64,000 nt of DNA from DQWO01 sp964478545 (GTDB taxonomy: Bacteria; Desulfobacterota; Anaeroferrophillalia; Anaeroferrophillales; Anaeroferrophillaceae). Below the pieces are notes generated by a model, which did not search any database, was not told the DNA's origin, and was given only the letters and a program-made list of their open reading frames with translations. Shown here one piece after another: positions 35,929 to 44,873 of this stretch; position 1 is the first letter of the stretch; every line of letters begins with the position of its first letter. Position numbers and translations under genes: made by a program. The stretch is taken from positions 16,639 through 80,638 of the forward strand of contig CAYZIS010000011.1 in assembly GCA_964478545.1 (NCBI GenBank), written 5' to 3'.

Positions 35929-36885
35929 TCAGGTAATAAGTGGATCAAAAAAAGTATGGATCAGGTCGGTAAGTCCTTCTTTGTTGGAAGAGGAAAAAAT
36001 CTGTTGTCGGAAGGCTGCGGCTCCCGGTAGTCCGCGGCTATACCAGACCAGATGCTTGCGGAATAATAAAAATCCGGTGTGTTTGCCTTTGTGATGTTCC
36101 AACAATTTCCAATGGTGTAAGATGGTGGCAAACTTTTCAGACCAGTCAATAGTGGTCATTTCGCCATATTGAAGAAAGCTTTTGGTATCCCGGAATAACC
36201 AGGGCTTGCCAAGAGCTCCCCGTCCAAGCATCAGACCGGCGATTCCAACTCTCGACAAAGCTTGGCGGGCCTCAATCGGAGTAGTAATATCGCCTGAGCC
36301 TATTATTGGTATGGTTGTTTGGCTGGCAGCTTCTTCCAGGTAATCCCAGTCAGCAGTACCACCGAACATCATCGTTGCTGTCCGGGGGTGGCAAAATACT
36401 GCTTTGGCACCATGGTCAGCGGCAAGTTGAAAAATGGTTCCGGCATTGAGATCTGTATGGTCCCATCCTGCTCTGATTTTAATGGTGTAGGGGATTTTCG
36501 TAGGTTGTGACAATGTCTGCAGAATCTTTTTTATTTGGTTGAGATCTTTCAGCAGGGCAGCTCCAGCTCCCGTCTTTATGACTTTTTTTACCGGACAGCC
36601 CATGTTGATATCAATGCAGGCGGCGCCGGCATCAAGCGCCTTCAGGGCGGCAGCCCGTAAAATTTCCGGATCTCGGCCAAAAAGCTGGGCAATCAGTGGC
36701 TGTTCCGATGGCTGAAATGAGAGCATGGCTTTGGTTTTCCGATCATCCTGGATGAGTCCCCTGGCGCTGATCATTTCGGTGACTACCAGGTCAGCGCCAA
36801 ACTTTTTTGCCAACTGGCGAAAGGGGCTATCCGTAATTCCGGCCATGGGGGCCAGGATGAGTGGTTGATTGCTGAACATAGTCAT
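35929..36885 (-). CDS. dusB: tRNA-dihydrouridine synthase
   Basis: FMN enzyme that reduces uridines in tRNA. From the Met at 36885 (MTMFSNQPLILAPMAGITDS) it has 318 residues, the DusB length; a TTG at 36969 would add 28 residues with no homology that I recognise. Motifs: APMAGITDSPFRQL, IDINMGCPVKKV with the catalytic Cys, TIKIRAGWD and GSGDI. It stands alone on the minus strand between rlmN and uppS. DusB as the subtype is inferred from length and the MGCP motif. Confidence 0.88.
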   Translation of the reverse strand: MTMFSNQPLILAPMAGITDSPFRQLAKKFGADLVVTEMISARGLIQDDRKTKAMLSFQPSEQPLIAQLFGRDPEILRAAALKALDAGAACIDINMGCPVKKVIKTGAGAALLKDLNQIKKILQTLSQPTKIPYTIKIRAGWDHTDLNAGTIFQLAADHGAKAVFCHPRTATMMFGGTADWDYLEEAASQTTIPIIGSGDITTPIEARQALSRVGIAGLMLGRGALGKPWLFRDTKSFLQYGEMTTIDWSEKFATILHHWKLLEHHKGKHTGFLLFRKHLVWYSRGLPGAAAFRQQIFSSSNKEGLTDLIHTFFDPLIT

Positions 36886-37002
36886 TAAGTAGCGGGAATT
36901 TTCCGGAAGTTCAAGTTTTTCTTGACAGATTTTTATGAACCACGATATGCATTGTCGGGTTTTACTCAATGATAATGTGAATTATTTTTCATTGCTATAA
37001 GT

Positions 37003-37157
37003 CTGATGGACTCGTAATAAGTCGTGAAATCGATGGCACAGTAAAGGCTTCATATTCGAGGCATGCAAAACCTGAATCATGAGACGTACTTACAGTACGT
37101 TGTAGTGATGAAGGTTGCAGCATAACAAAGAAGATGGAGTTTTTACGAAGTCATCAA
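37003..37157 (-). repeat. Family C inverted-repeat element (upstream of uppS)
   Basis: The most complete copy. Ends TGATGGACTCGTAATAA and TTTTTACGAAGTCATCA are near-complements. The inside has TTCGAGGCATGCAAAACC, a CGTACTTACAGTACG palindrome and GCAGCATAACAAAGAAGATG. It ends 17 bases before the uppS ATG. Confidence 0.88.
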
Positions 37158-37174
37158 GTTTGTTGGCGGTCTTT

Positions 37175-37909
37175 ATGCGTAAAACGCTGAATTATAAAAA
37201 ATTGCCCCGTCATGTGGCTATCATTATGGATGGTAATGGCCGCTGGGCCAAAAAACAGAAATTGCAGCGGATTAGGGGGCATGAGGCCGGGATCAAGGCG
37301 GTGGAACGGACTGTCGAGTATTGCGCCAAAACGGGAATCCAAGTATTAACTTTGTATGCTTTTTCTTCTGAAAACTGGCAGCGTCCAGCCCTGGAAGTTA
37401 TGGCTTTAATGAAACTGCTGCGGCTTTTTTTGCGACGGGAAACTTCCCGGTTGATAAAAAACAATATTCGTTTGCGGGCCATCGGCCATCTCCACCGGCT
37501 TGAACCCCCGGTGCTGGCCGAGCTTGAACAGCGGATGGATGAAACCTCCTCCTGTACCGGAATGGTTCTTAACCTGGCGCTTAGTTATGGTTCCCGGGAT
37601 GAAATGGTCGACGCTATGAAGCGTTTTTACCAGGAAGTGGAAACGGGTAATACAAGTGTTCCGGAACTGAACCCCGAGGTCCTTAACCATTATTTGGATA
37701 CTACTGGATTGCCGGATCCGGATATTATCCTGCGTACCGGAGGTGAATATCGCCTGAGTAACTTTTTGCTTTGGCAGGCCGCCTACGCGGAACTTTATTT
37801 TACTGAAACCCTGTGGCCAGATTTCGCGGAGACTGAAATGGAAAGTATCCTTTTGGATTACCAGCATCGTGAACGCCGGTTTGGCATGATAAGTGAGCAG
37901 CTGTCATGA
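37175..37909 (+). CDS. uppS: Undecaprenyl diphosphate synthase
   Basis: Builds the C55 carrier lipid for peptidoglycan. 244 residues from the ATG at 37175. An upstream in-frame start at 37115 lies inside a family C repeat and would add 20 unrelated residues, so it was rejected. The catalytic motif is HVAIIMDGNGRWAKK; LYAFSSENWQRP, LILRTGGEYRLSNFLLWQ-type (ILRTGGEYRLSNFLLWQ) and YAELYFTETLWPDF complete the family pattern. It heads the block uppS-cdsA-dxr-rseP-tsaB and overlaps cdsA by 4 bases. Confidence 0.95.
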   Translation: MRKTLNYKKLPRHVAIIMDGNGRWAKKQKLQRIRGHEAGIKAVERTVEYCAKTGIQVLTLYAFSSENWQRPALEVMALMKLLRLFLRRETSRLIKNNIRLRAIGHLHRLEPPVLAELEQRMDETSSCTGMVLNLALSYGSRDEMVDAMKRFYQEVETGNTSVPELNPEVLNHYLDTTGLPDPDIILRTGGEYRLSNFLLWQAAYAELYFTETLWPDFAETEMESILLDYQHRERRFGMISEQLS

Positions 37910-38730
37910 GAAAACCGATTCCCTGGAAAAGATATCTGTATAATTCCCGGGTGTACAGTAGCCTGGTATTTATCCCGCTTTTTATTGCTATGCTGGCCAT
38001 GGCGCCTAAATGGCTGTTTTTTGTTCTTTTAATCAGTGTTCTCGGGATGGCGTTGAATGAACTATGGTTGATGTTTTGTCCTGCTGATCGTAAGTGTTTG
38101 AAATGGTTAGCTTTTGCATTGTCATTCGGTCTGGCTGCGGCCGCATATGGGGGTGGGATAGCGATTTTTGCAGGGTTTTTTGTCCTGATTACCATCGTTT
38201 TGGTTTTAGCCATTTTGCCGCTGGGTTTTGATGAAAATGGTTTACATGTATTAGGGCGATTGTTGGTAATTATTATTTATCTACCATTATTGCTAAGCCA
38301 TCTGTTGTTGCTTTGGGATTTGCCGGATGGCCGTAGCCTGGTGGCTATGGTTTTTCTGGTAACCTGGGGAGGAGATGCTTTTTCCTATTACAGTGGTACC
38401 GCCTGGGGAAGACATAAACTGGCGCCGAACATCAGTCCCAATAAAACCATTGAAGGTAGTGTGGGAGGGGTGATTGGCGCTGGATTATTCAGCCTGCTGC
38501 TTGCCGGAACCGTCCTGCTTTCTTCACCCTGGTTTTTTATCCTGATTTTGGGAATGATAGCTAATATTATTGGACAACTGGGTGATTTATTTGAGTCTTA
38601 CATTAAACGGTTTGCCGGTCTGAAAGATTCTGGCGTGATTATCCCGGGCCATGGAGGTGTGCTGGACCGGCTTGATAGTGTCCTGTTCGCCGTGCCGGTG
38701 ATTTATTATGGAATCTTGGTGTTTGGCTGA
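37906..38730 (+). CDS. cdsA: Phosphatidate cytidylyltransferase
   Basis: Makes CDP-diacylglycerol for phospholipids. 274 residues with seven or eight membrane helices. The signature near the C-terminus is complete: SYIKRFAGLKDSGVIIPGHG followed by GVLDRLDS. A basic N-terminus precedes the first helix. Coupled to uppS upstream (ATGA) and to dxr downstream (shared base TGATG). Confidence 0.95.
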   Translation: MRKPIPWKRYLYNSRVYSSLVFIPLFIAMLAMAPKWLFFVLLISVLGMALNELWLMFCPADRKCLKWLAFALSFGLAAAAYGGGIAIFAGFFVLITIVLVLAILPLGFDENGLHVLGRLLVIIIYLPLLLSHLLLLWDLPDGRSLVAMVFLVTWGGDAFSYYSGTAWGRHKLAPNISPNKTIEGSVGGVIGAGLFSLLLAGTVLLSSPWFFILILGMIANIIGQLGDLFESYIKRFAGLKDSGVIIPGHGGVLDRLDSVLFAVPVIYYGILVFG

Positions 38731-39881
38731 TGAAGAATCTGTCAATTTTGGGATCAACTGGTTCAATTGGTGAAAATACCCTTGATCTGGTGAGGAGATT
38801 TCCGCAGCGTTTTCGGGTTTGCGGTTTGGCTGCCGGTGAAAAACTATTGAATCTGGTTCAGCAAAGTCTGGAATTCCGACCGGATGTCATTTCGATGAAA
38901 ACTCCTGAGTTGGCTGGTCGGCTGGAAAAGGAGATCAAACAGCCCGGATATCATCCTGAAATAGTCTGGGGAACAGCAGGTTTGGTTAAAGTTGCTACTT
39001 TGCCAGTTGCTGATCTGGTTGTCTCCGCGGTGGTGGGAGCTATTGGTTTGCTGCCAACATACGAAGCCTTGCGGGCCGGGAAAAAGGTGGCCCTAGCCAA
39101 TAAAGAGTCCATGGTGATGGCAGGCCGGCTGCTGAATGAAACTGCCCGACATTATCAGAGTGAAATCCTGCCGCTGGATAGCGAACACTCGGCAATCTGG
39201 CAGTCCTTGCAGGGTGAGCATCGTGCGGCCTTGCGGCGTTTGACCCTGACGGCTTCCGGTGGTCCTTTTTTCCGGTTAAGCAAAGATGATTTGGCTGATA
39301 TTACGCCGGAGCAGGCGGTTAAACATCCACGTTGGGAGATGGGGCCGAAGGTCAGTATCGATTCAGCGACCATGATGAATAAAGCCCTGGAGATTATTGA
39401 AGCGCGTTGGCTCTTTGAGGAGGAACCGGAAAAAATTGGTGCTCTGATCCATCCGCAGAGTATTGTGCATTCATTGGTAGAATTCTGTGATGGTTCCATA
39501 ATTGCCCATCTGGCTCTTCCGGATATGCGCCTTCCCATTGCCTATGCCCTGAATTCTCAGGAACGATTAGCCCTTGATTTTCCGGTGTTGGACCTGGGCA
39601 AAGAAGGACATCTTGATTTTTTCCCGGTGGATGATGATCGTTTCCCGGCGCTTAAGCTGGCTCATCGGGCGCTGGCTTTAGGTGACAGCGGCACCGTGGC
39701 CCTGAATGCTGCCAATGAGGTGGCGGTTTCCAGCTTTGTTGCCGGCGAAATCGGTTTTCTCGAGATAACCGAGCAGGTGGCGGCAGTATTGGCTTCAGTC
39801 AAGGAGCGTTACTTTGACTCGATACTGGAAGTTATTGCTTTTGACCAGGAAATAAGGTTGTCTATGACCGTTGGCCTGTGA
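38730..39881 (+). CDS. dxr: 1-deoxy-D-xylulose 5-phosphate reductoisomerase
   Basis: Second enzyme of the MEP pathway, supplying isoprenoids for UppS next door. The 383-residue protein has the NADPH motif LGSTGSIGENTLDL, NKESMVMAG, the substrate and metal site PLDSEHSAIWQ, SGGPF, and MGPKVSIDSATMMNK, all as in the family. Gap to rseP is 193 bases and contains a family C repeat, so the operon is interrupted by an insertion. Confidence 0.97.
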   Translation: MKNLSILGSTGSIGENTLDLVRRFPQRFRVCGLAAGEKLLNLVQQSLEFRPDVISMKTPELAGRLEKEIKQPGYHPEIVWGTAGLVKVATLPVADLVVSAVVGAIGLLPTYEALRAGKKVALANKESMVMAGRLLNETARHYQSEILPLDSEHSAIWQSLQGEHRAALRRLTLTASGGPFFRLSKDDLADITPEQAVKHPRWEMGPKVSIDSATMMNKALEIIEARWLFEEEPEKIGALIHPQSIVHSLVEFCDGSIIAHLALPDMRLPIAYALNSQERLALDFPVLDLGKEGHLDFFPVDDDRFPALKLAHRALALGDSGTVALNAANEVAVSSFVAGEIGFLEITEQVAAVLASVKERYFDSILEVIAFDQEIRLSMTVGL

Positions 39882-39911
39882 GGCTGGCAGCTGAAGAATG
39901 ATGATGTCTTG

Positions 39912-40054
39912 ATAAAAAGTCATAAAACCGATGGCATAGTAAAAGCTTCATATTTGAGGCATGCAAAACCTGAGTCATGAGGCGTACTTTACCGTACGCT
40001 GCAATGACGAAGGTTGCAGCATAACAAAGAAGATGGAGCTTTTACGAAGCCATC
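39912..40054 (-). repeat. Family C inverted-repeat element (between dxr and rseP)
   Basis: Left arm from CTTGATAAAAAGTCATAAAA, right end CTTTTACGAAGCCATCT. Inside are TTTGAGGCATGCAAAACC and GCAGCATAACAAAGAAGATG as in the 37 kb copy. It occupies nearly the whole gap between two genes that are usually adjacent. Confidence 0.88.
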
Positions 40055-40074
40055 TAAGGATGGATTACTGATCT

Positions 40075-41145
40075 ATGTACAATGTTATTTCTGCCATAAT
40101 AGTCCTCGGGGTGCTCATCTTTGTCCATGAATTTGGACACTTTCTGATTGCCAAACTCTGTGGAGTCAGAGTGCTGGTTTTTTCCCTGGGGTTTGGACCA
40201 AAAGTCTTTGGAGTGACAAAAGGGGAAACCGATTATATCCTCTCTGCCATTCCTCTGGGTGGTTATGTCAAGATGCTCGGTGAAGGAAAAGACGGCGATG
40301 GCGCTGAGTTGTCAGTTGAAGAACGTCCCTTTTCCTATGCGGCCAAAAAACCATACCAGCGTCTGGCAATCGTTTTTGCCGGTCCTTTTACCAATATTGT
40401 TTTTGCCGCTTTAATTTTTGCGGTAGTTTATATTTATGGAGTTCCTTTACTGAATAGCAGGATTGGAGAGGTTAAACCGGATTTCCCGGCTTTCAGCGTT
40501 GGGATTAAAGCCGGGGATAAAGTTTCGGCCGTAAACGGCAAGGCTATTCATAGCTGGGATGAGCTGTCAACTACGATTAAAAAGGGCCGGGGTGAGGTTC
40601 TGTCTCTAACAGTCAAACGTGGCGATTTGTTTGAAACCTTTGTGGTCCAGCCAAAAAAAATAGAGACGAAAAATATTTTTGGTGAAACGGTAGTGTCTTA
40701 TGTCATTGGGGTAACAGCGGCTGGCGAAACCGATATCCTGAAATATCCCCCCGGCCGGGCATTGGTTCAGGGGGTAGAGGAAACCTGGAGTATAATCAAA
40801 TTGACTTTGGTTGGTTTTCTCAAGCTGATTGAGCGGGTTATCCCGGCTAAAACCCTGGGCGGTCCGATCATGATTGCCCAGATGGCCGGCCAGCAGGCCA
40901 AGGCCGGCTTACTGAACCTGCTCTATTTTATGGGTATTATCAGTATTAACCTGGGGATCCTCAATCTTTTTCCCATTCCTGTTCTGGATGGTGGCCATAT
41001 TGTTTTTATCCTTATTGAGATGGTCATGGGGAAGCCGGTGAGTATGAAAAAGATGGAAATTGCCCAGCAAATAGGGATGTTTATCCTTATTTCTTTGATG
41101 ATTTACGTCTTCTACAATGATTTGACCAGAATATTTTCAGGGTAG
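40075..41145 (+). CDS. rseP: RIP metalloprotease RseP (site-2 protease)
   Basis: Intramembrane zinc protease that cleaves anti-sigma factors and signal peptide remnants. 356 residues: the first helix carries FVHEFGHFLIAK (HExxH), one PDZ domain spans about 120-200, and the last zinc ligand is in the helix with NLFPIPVLDGGH. Four membrane segments are visible. E. coli RseP has two PDZ domains; this shorter form with one is usual outside gammaproteobacteria. tsaB follows after 2 bases. Confidence 0.94.
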   Translation: MYNVISAIIVLGVLIFVHEFGHFLIAKLCGVRVLVFSLGFGPKVFGVTKGETDYILSAIPLGGYVKMLGEGKDGDGAELSVEERPFSYAAKKPYQRLAIVFAGPFTNIVFAALIFAVVYIYGVPLLNSRIGEVKPDFPAFSVGIKAGDKVSAVNGKAIHSWDELSTTIKKGRGEVLSLTVKRGDLFETFVVQPKKIETKNIFGETVVSYVIGVTAAGETDILKYPPGRALVQGVEETWSIIKLTLVGFLKLIERVIPAKTLGGPIMIAQMAGQQAKAGLLNLLYFMGIISINLGILNLFPIPVLDGGHIVFILIEMVMGKPVSMKKMEIAQQIGMFILISLMIYVFYNDLTRIFSG

Positions 41146-41147
41146 TC

Positions 41148-41858
41148 ATGGTTATCCTCGCAGTTGATACCAGCACCCCTTTGGCTTCAATGGTTATCCT
41201 TGAAGGCACCATTGTTCGTGTCCAGTTGTCTCAATTCGTTCGGACAAGTCATTCCGATTGCCTGATGCCAGCCATTGAAAGTGGTTTAAGGTTTGCCGGT
41301 ATTGATCGGGATGATCTTAATCAGCTGGTGGTCTGCCGGGGTCCTGGTTCTTTCAGTGGTTTACGTATCGGTATTGCCGCGATGAACGGGCTGGCCATGG
41401 CTTTGAATCTGCCGCTTTCTTCTTTTGTTAACCTGGATCTTATGGCGCTGCAGTTTTCCTGCTGGAAGGGGACAGTGTGCCCGGTAGTTGATGCTCGCAA
41501 GGGGCAGCTGTATTGGGCGCTGTATGCTACCGATGGGTGTGGAGGTTGGGAAAAGATTAAGGATTATGCCGTCGATGATCCTGAGACGATTGTTCAACAG
41601 ATTAATCCTGCCGATACCTTGATCGTTGGTTCTGGAGTGGATAATTATCGTGCGTCATTGATTTCAGCAGCCGGGGAGCAACTGAACTTATGGGGGATGC
41701 CCCAGGGGATGATGAACTTGGGCTTGGTGTGCCAGCTTCCGGGCATAGATACAAAAGCAGCTCGGAATGATGCCAGTAGCGCCCCGGTTCTGCCACTCTA
41801 TATCCGTCCTTCTGACGCTGAGATAAACCTGGCTAAGTGCATTAACGTAAGGCCCTGA
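41148..41858 (+). CDS. tsaB: tRNA threonylcarbamoyladenosine biosynthesis protein TsaB
   Basis: Partner of TsaD in making t6A37 in tRNAs. 236 residues with the ASKHA-type N-terminus ILAVDTSTPLASMVIL and VCRGPGSFSGLRIGIAAMNG. It overlaps no gene, starting 2 bases after rseP. The last codons (about 41840-41858, residues KCINVRP) fall in a fragment of the family B repeat, so the natural C-terminus may have been replaced. tsaD is at 56568. Confidence 0.92.
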   Translation: MVILAVDTSTPLASMVILEGTIVRVQLSQFVRTSHSDCLMPAIESGLRFAGIDRDDLNQLVVCRGPGSFSGLRIGIAAMNGLAMALNLPLSSFVNLDLMALQFSCWKGTVCPVVDARKGQLYWALYATDGCGGWEKIKDYAVDDPETIVQQINPADTLIVGSGVDNYRASLISAAGEQLNLWGMPQGMMNLGLVCQLPGIDTKAARNDASSAPVLPLYIRPSDAEINLAKCINVRP

Positions 41859-41892
41859 TTTTTCCATGTTAACTGCTAATTGCTTAACTCGG
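41838..41892 (+). repeat. Family B fragment overlapping the end of tsaB
   Basis: GCATTAACGTAAGGCCCTGA followed by AACTGCTAATTGCTTAACTC matches the right third of family B (compare CATTAACGTAATGCCCTGG at 45917). The TGA in GCCCTGA is the tsaB stop. The left two thirds of the element are missing. Confidence 0.75.
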
Positions 41893-41967
41893 GCGATACT
41901 GTCTTTATGCCGCTTGGCTTTTTAAAGATTGTTGCTTTCGCAAAAAGTCCTCAGGGATTGTTTTTCC

Positions 41968-43653
41968 ATGAATACTATCTTAGCTGTGAGTCTCTTGGTG
42001 GTTGCCGGCATGCTTGGAGGTTTGCTTGCCCGGCGTTTGCGTCTGCCGTCAGTGACCGGAAATATCATCATGGGAGTCTTGGTTGGTCCCCATGTATGTA
42101 AGCTTCTCAGTCATGAAATTGTTTATCAAACCCTGCAGCCCATCTCAGAAATTGCTCTCAGCCTGATTGCCGTAACTATTGCCTCCCATTTGCGTATCAG
42201 TCGTATGGCCGGGGAGAAATTGCGGTTTTTCTTTGTTGCCCTTTTGCAGGTTTCGGCAGCCTTTAGCGCTGTTTTTTTCGCCAGTCAATTTCTACTACAT
42301 GACTGGATGCCAGCGATGCTGCTGGCCTGCATTGCCGTTTCAACCGCTCCGGCAGCAACCCTGGCAGTGATTAAGGAAACCGAAGCCAAAGGTCAACTGG
42401 TCAAAACATTGCTCTCTGTGGTGGCGCTGGATAACGTTCTGGCGATTGTCCTCTATGTTGTAGTCTCTTTCCAGGTTGGTGGGGCAATACAGGGTGGGCA
42501 TGCCGCTTCCTTCCAGGCTTTAGTATCAGATGTCAGCCGGGTGCTTGGCATGTCATTGCTCCTGGGGATAGCTGTCAGTGCCGTCCTGCTGCTTTTCTCC
42601 AGGTGGATGCGGGAGAAAAGTCATTATGTTGCCAGTATTATGATGGCAATATTTTTTACCACCGGCATCTCATCATGGCTGCATCTTTCTCCTCTGCTGC
42701 CAAATATGACCGTTGGATTCCTGATCAGTAATCTATCTCCCCTGCGACGGGAAATTCTCACTGCCCTTGAAGATATTGAACCGCTTATTTTTATATCTTT
42801 CTTCACCCTTGCGGGCACTCACTTGGATGTTTCTCTCATTCCCCACATGGGGTTTTTGGGGATTGTGTTCGTGTTGACCCGATATAGCGGTAAACTTGCA
42901 GGTTCCTGGATTGCCGCTTTCCTGACCCGGTTTCCGGCTTCAGTGCGTAATAACCTGGGCTTTTGTTTGATTCCTCAGGCTGGGGTTGCCATCGGCTTGC
43001 TGGTGGCAGTTCAGAAAAATCAGTTGTTTTCCGCTTATGAACCATTGATTACCGCCGTAGTGCTGGCTTCCATCCTGATCAGTGAATTGTTAGGACCGGT
43101 TATTGTGAAAAATGTGCTGGTCCATACCGGTGAAGCCGGACAAGAAGGAAGCAGGCTGTTTGGCATTGTACCTCGTAAGGGCATTGTAGTTCCTTTGAGA
43201 TCGGTGGAAAAATGGGCGGTCATTGAGGAATTAGTCGATTATGCCATGGAAGTTTATGGCCTGGCAGTGGAACTGCGCAATAGTCTGTTGTCTTCTGTCA
43301 TTGAGCGGGAAAAATCTTTGAGTACCGGCATTGGAAAAGGGATTGCAATTCCCCATGGAACCATCAGCCAGGGGAGTTCAATTATGGGTGTTTTGGGGGT
43401 CAAGCCTGAAGGGATTGATTTTAACTCCCTGGATGGCGGAAAAACCAGAATTGTCATCCTGATGATTATTCCGGAAAGCTGCTTCCGTGATCACCTGCGG
43501 GTATTGGCAGAAATATCAAAAGTTATGAGTCGACCGGAGGTGGTGGAGCAGGTGATGCACAGTCGTGATCAGGAAGAAGTCTACCATATTTTATTCAGCG
43601 AAGAGAAAGAGCCAAGGGATTATTTTGCTGAGGTGGAGAGTTCTAAAAGCTGA
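41968..43653 (+). CDS. Kef/CPA2-type cation:proton antiporter fused to a PTS EIIA domain
   Basis: 561 residues from the ATG at 41968. About residues 5-390 form 11-12 membrane helices of the CPA2 exchanger family, with ASHLRISRMAGEKLRFF and HLDVSLIPHMG segments. About 415-555 are an EIIA-type domain of the fructose/Ntr class with the phosphorylatable His in GIAIPHGTI. Such fusions probably let the phosphorylation state of a PTS relay regulate transport; no EI, HPr or other PTS gene is in the window. It overlaps the convergent amidohydrolase gene by 34 bases at the 3' end. Confidence 0.88.
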   Translation: MNTILAVSLLVVAGMLGGLLARRLRLPSVTGNIIMGVLVGPHVCKLLSHEIVYQTLQPISEIALSLIAVTIASHLRISRMAGEKLRFFFVALLQVSAAFSAVFFASQFLLHDWMPAMLLACIAVSTAPAATLAVIKETEAKGQLVKTLLSVVALDNVLAIVLYVVVSFQVGGAIQGGHAASFQALVSDVSRVLGMSLLLGIAVSAVLLLFSRWMREKSHYVASIMMAIFFTTGISSWLHLSPLLPNMTVGFLISNLSPLRREILTALEDIEPLIFISFFTLAGTHLDVSLIPHMGFLGIVFVLTRYSGKLAGSWIAAFLTRFPASVRNNLGFCLIPQAGVAIGLLVAVQKNQLFSAYEPLITAVVLASILISELLGPVIVKNVLVHTGEAGQEGSRLFGIVPRKGIVVPLRSVEKWAVIEELVDYAMEVYGLAVELRNSLLSSVIEREKSLSTGIGKGIAIPHGTISQGSSIMGVLGVKPEGIDFNSLDGGKTRIVILMIIPESCFRDHLRVLAEISKVMSRPEVVEQVMHSRDQEEVYHILFSEEKEPRDYFAEVESSKS

Positions 43654-44816
43654 CAGGCGGTGGCCGCCAGTACTTTCGTGGCCAGCCCCAGAGCATTTTC
43701 ATCCAGGTCAAAGCGGTTGCTGTGCAGGGGATAGATAATACCTCTTTTCTGGTTGCCACAACCTATTTTCAGGTAACAACCTGGTACCTGTTGAGCAAAA
43801 TAGGCAAAGTCCTCGCCGCCCAGTACTGGTTTGGAGGCTAAATCCAGCTCTTTTATGTCGGGTATGTCTTCCAGTAGCTGGGCCATGTGTTGTACAAGCT
43901 GCGGATTATTGGTCAAAGCCGGGGCAACCTGATCAATGTCCAATGATATGCGGGCGCCGTAAGCCTTGGCCAGATCTGTAAGGAGCTGTTTGAACTTTTT
44001 TAGTAGGTTTTGTTGCTGTTCCGGGAAAAGTGTCCGGATGGTTCCGGTGATTTTTACTTGACTGGCAATGATATTGGATGCTGTTCCACCGTTAATGGTG
44101 CCGATGGAGATAAGCGCCGGGTCCACCTGGTTTCTGGCTTTGGTCATCAGGTAATTGATGGAGGTAATCAGGCTGGTTGCTACCTGGATCGCATCAATGG
44201 ATTTTTCCGGGTAGCAGGCATGGGATGATGTCCCAAAAACTTCCAGGGAGAAATGATTAGTGGCTGCCATAATCGGTCCCTGGCTGAGGGCTACGCTACC
44301 GGTTTCCAGGTGCGGAAAAAAGTGAAAGCCAAAAATTGCCATGGTTGGCGGATTTTGGAGAACCTGCTCGGCCAGCATGGCCCGGGCACCCTGGCCGTTT
44401 TCCTCAGCTGGTTGGAAGATCAGGGTTATCGGCTGGGGTAATTGATGGGCGATCGGGGCCAGGACAGTAGCCAGGCCCAAAAGCACTGCCGTATGGCCAT
44501 CATGGCCGCAAGCATGCATAACTCCCTGATGGGTGGAAGCGTAGGGGCAATCTTTGGCATCGGTGAGCGGCAGGGCATCCATATCAGCGCGAAAAGCGAG
44601 TGCCGGTCCTGGTCTGCCGTTGTCCAGCCAGGCAACGACACCATGACCGCCAACTCCGTTTTGATGACGAATGCCATTGCTGTCCAGAATTTCTGCTATC
44701 ATGGCAGCAGTTTCTTTTTCCTGTCCGGAAAGTTCCGGATGTCGATGCAGATGGCGTCGCCAGGAAATTATTTGGGGAGTTATTTTTTCGATTTGTTGAT
44801 AAATGGTTTTCAACAT
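43620..44816 (-). CDS. M20 family amidohydrolase (M20D)
   Basis: 398 residues resembling IAA-amino-acid and hippurate hydrolases. Metal-site motifs: HACGHDGHTAVLLG, FQPAEENGQGARAM, and the C-terminal LGGEDFAYFAQ. A dimerisation domain lies at about 185-300. Likely releases an acyl group from an N-acyl amino acid or related amide; the substrate cannot be told from sequence. Its 3' end overlaps the antiporter gene by 34 bases, tail to tail. Confidence 0.9.
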   Translation of the reverse strand: MLKTIYQQIEKITPQIISWRRHLHRHPELSGQEKETAAMIAEILDSNGIRHQNGVGGHGVVAWLDNGRPGPALAFRADMDALPLTDAKDCPYASTHQGVMHACGHDGHTAVLLGLATVLAPIAHQLPQPITLIFQPAEENGQGARAMLAEQVLQNPPTMAIFGFHFFPHLETGSVALSQGPIMAATNHFSLEVFGTSSHACYPEKSIDAIQVATSLITSINYLMTKARNQVDPALISIGTINGGTASNIIASQVKITGTIRTLFPEQQQNLLKKFKQLLTDLAKAYGARISLDIDQVAPALTNNPQLVQHMAQLLEDIPDIKELDLASKPVLGGEDFAYFAQQVPGCYLKIGCGNQKRGIIYPLHSNRFDLDENALGLATKVLAATACQLLELSTSAK

Positions 44817-44873
44817 GAGTTTTCACTAACAGGAAGCTGTGGATATTGCAATGGAAAATAGCCAACGCCTGCG

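Noticed and set aside
37115..37174. An upstream start adding 20 residues to UppS
   Set aside because: The extra codons lie in a family C repeat and have no homology to UppS N-termini; the ATG at 37175 matches the family.
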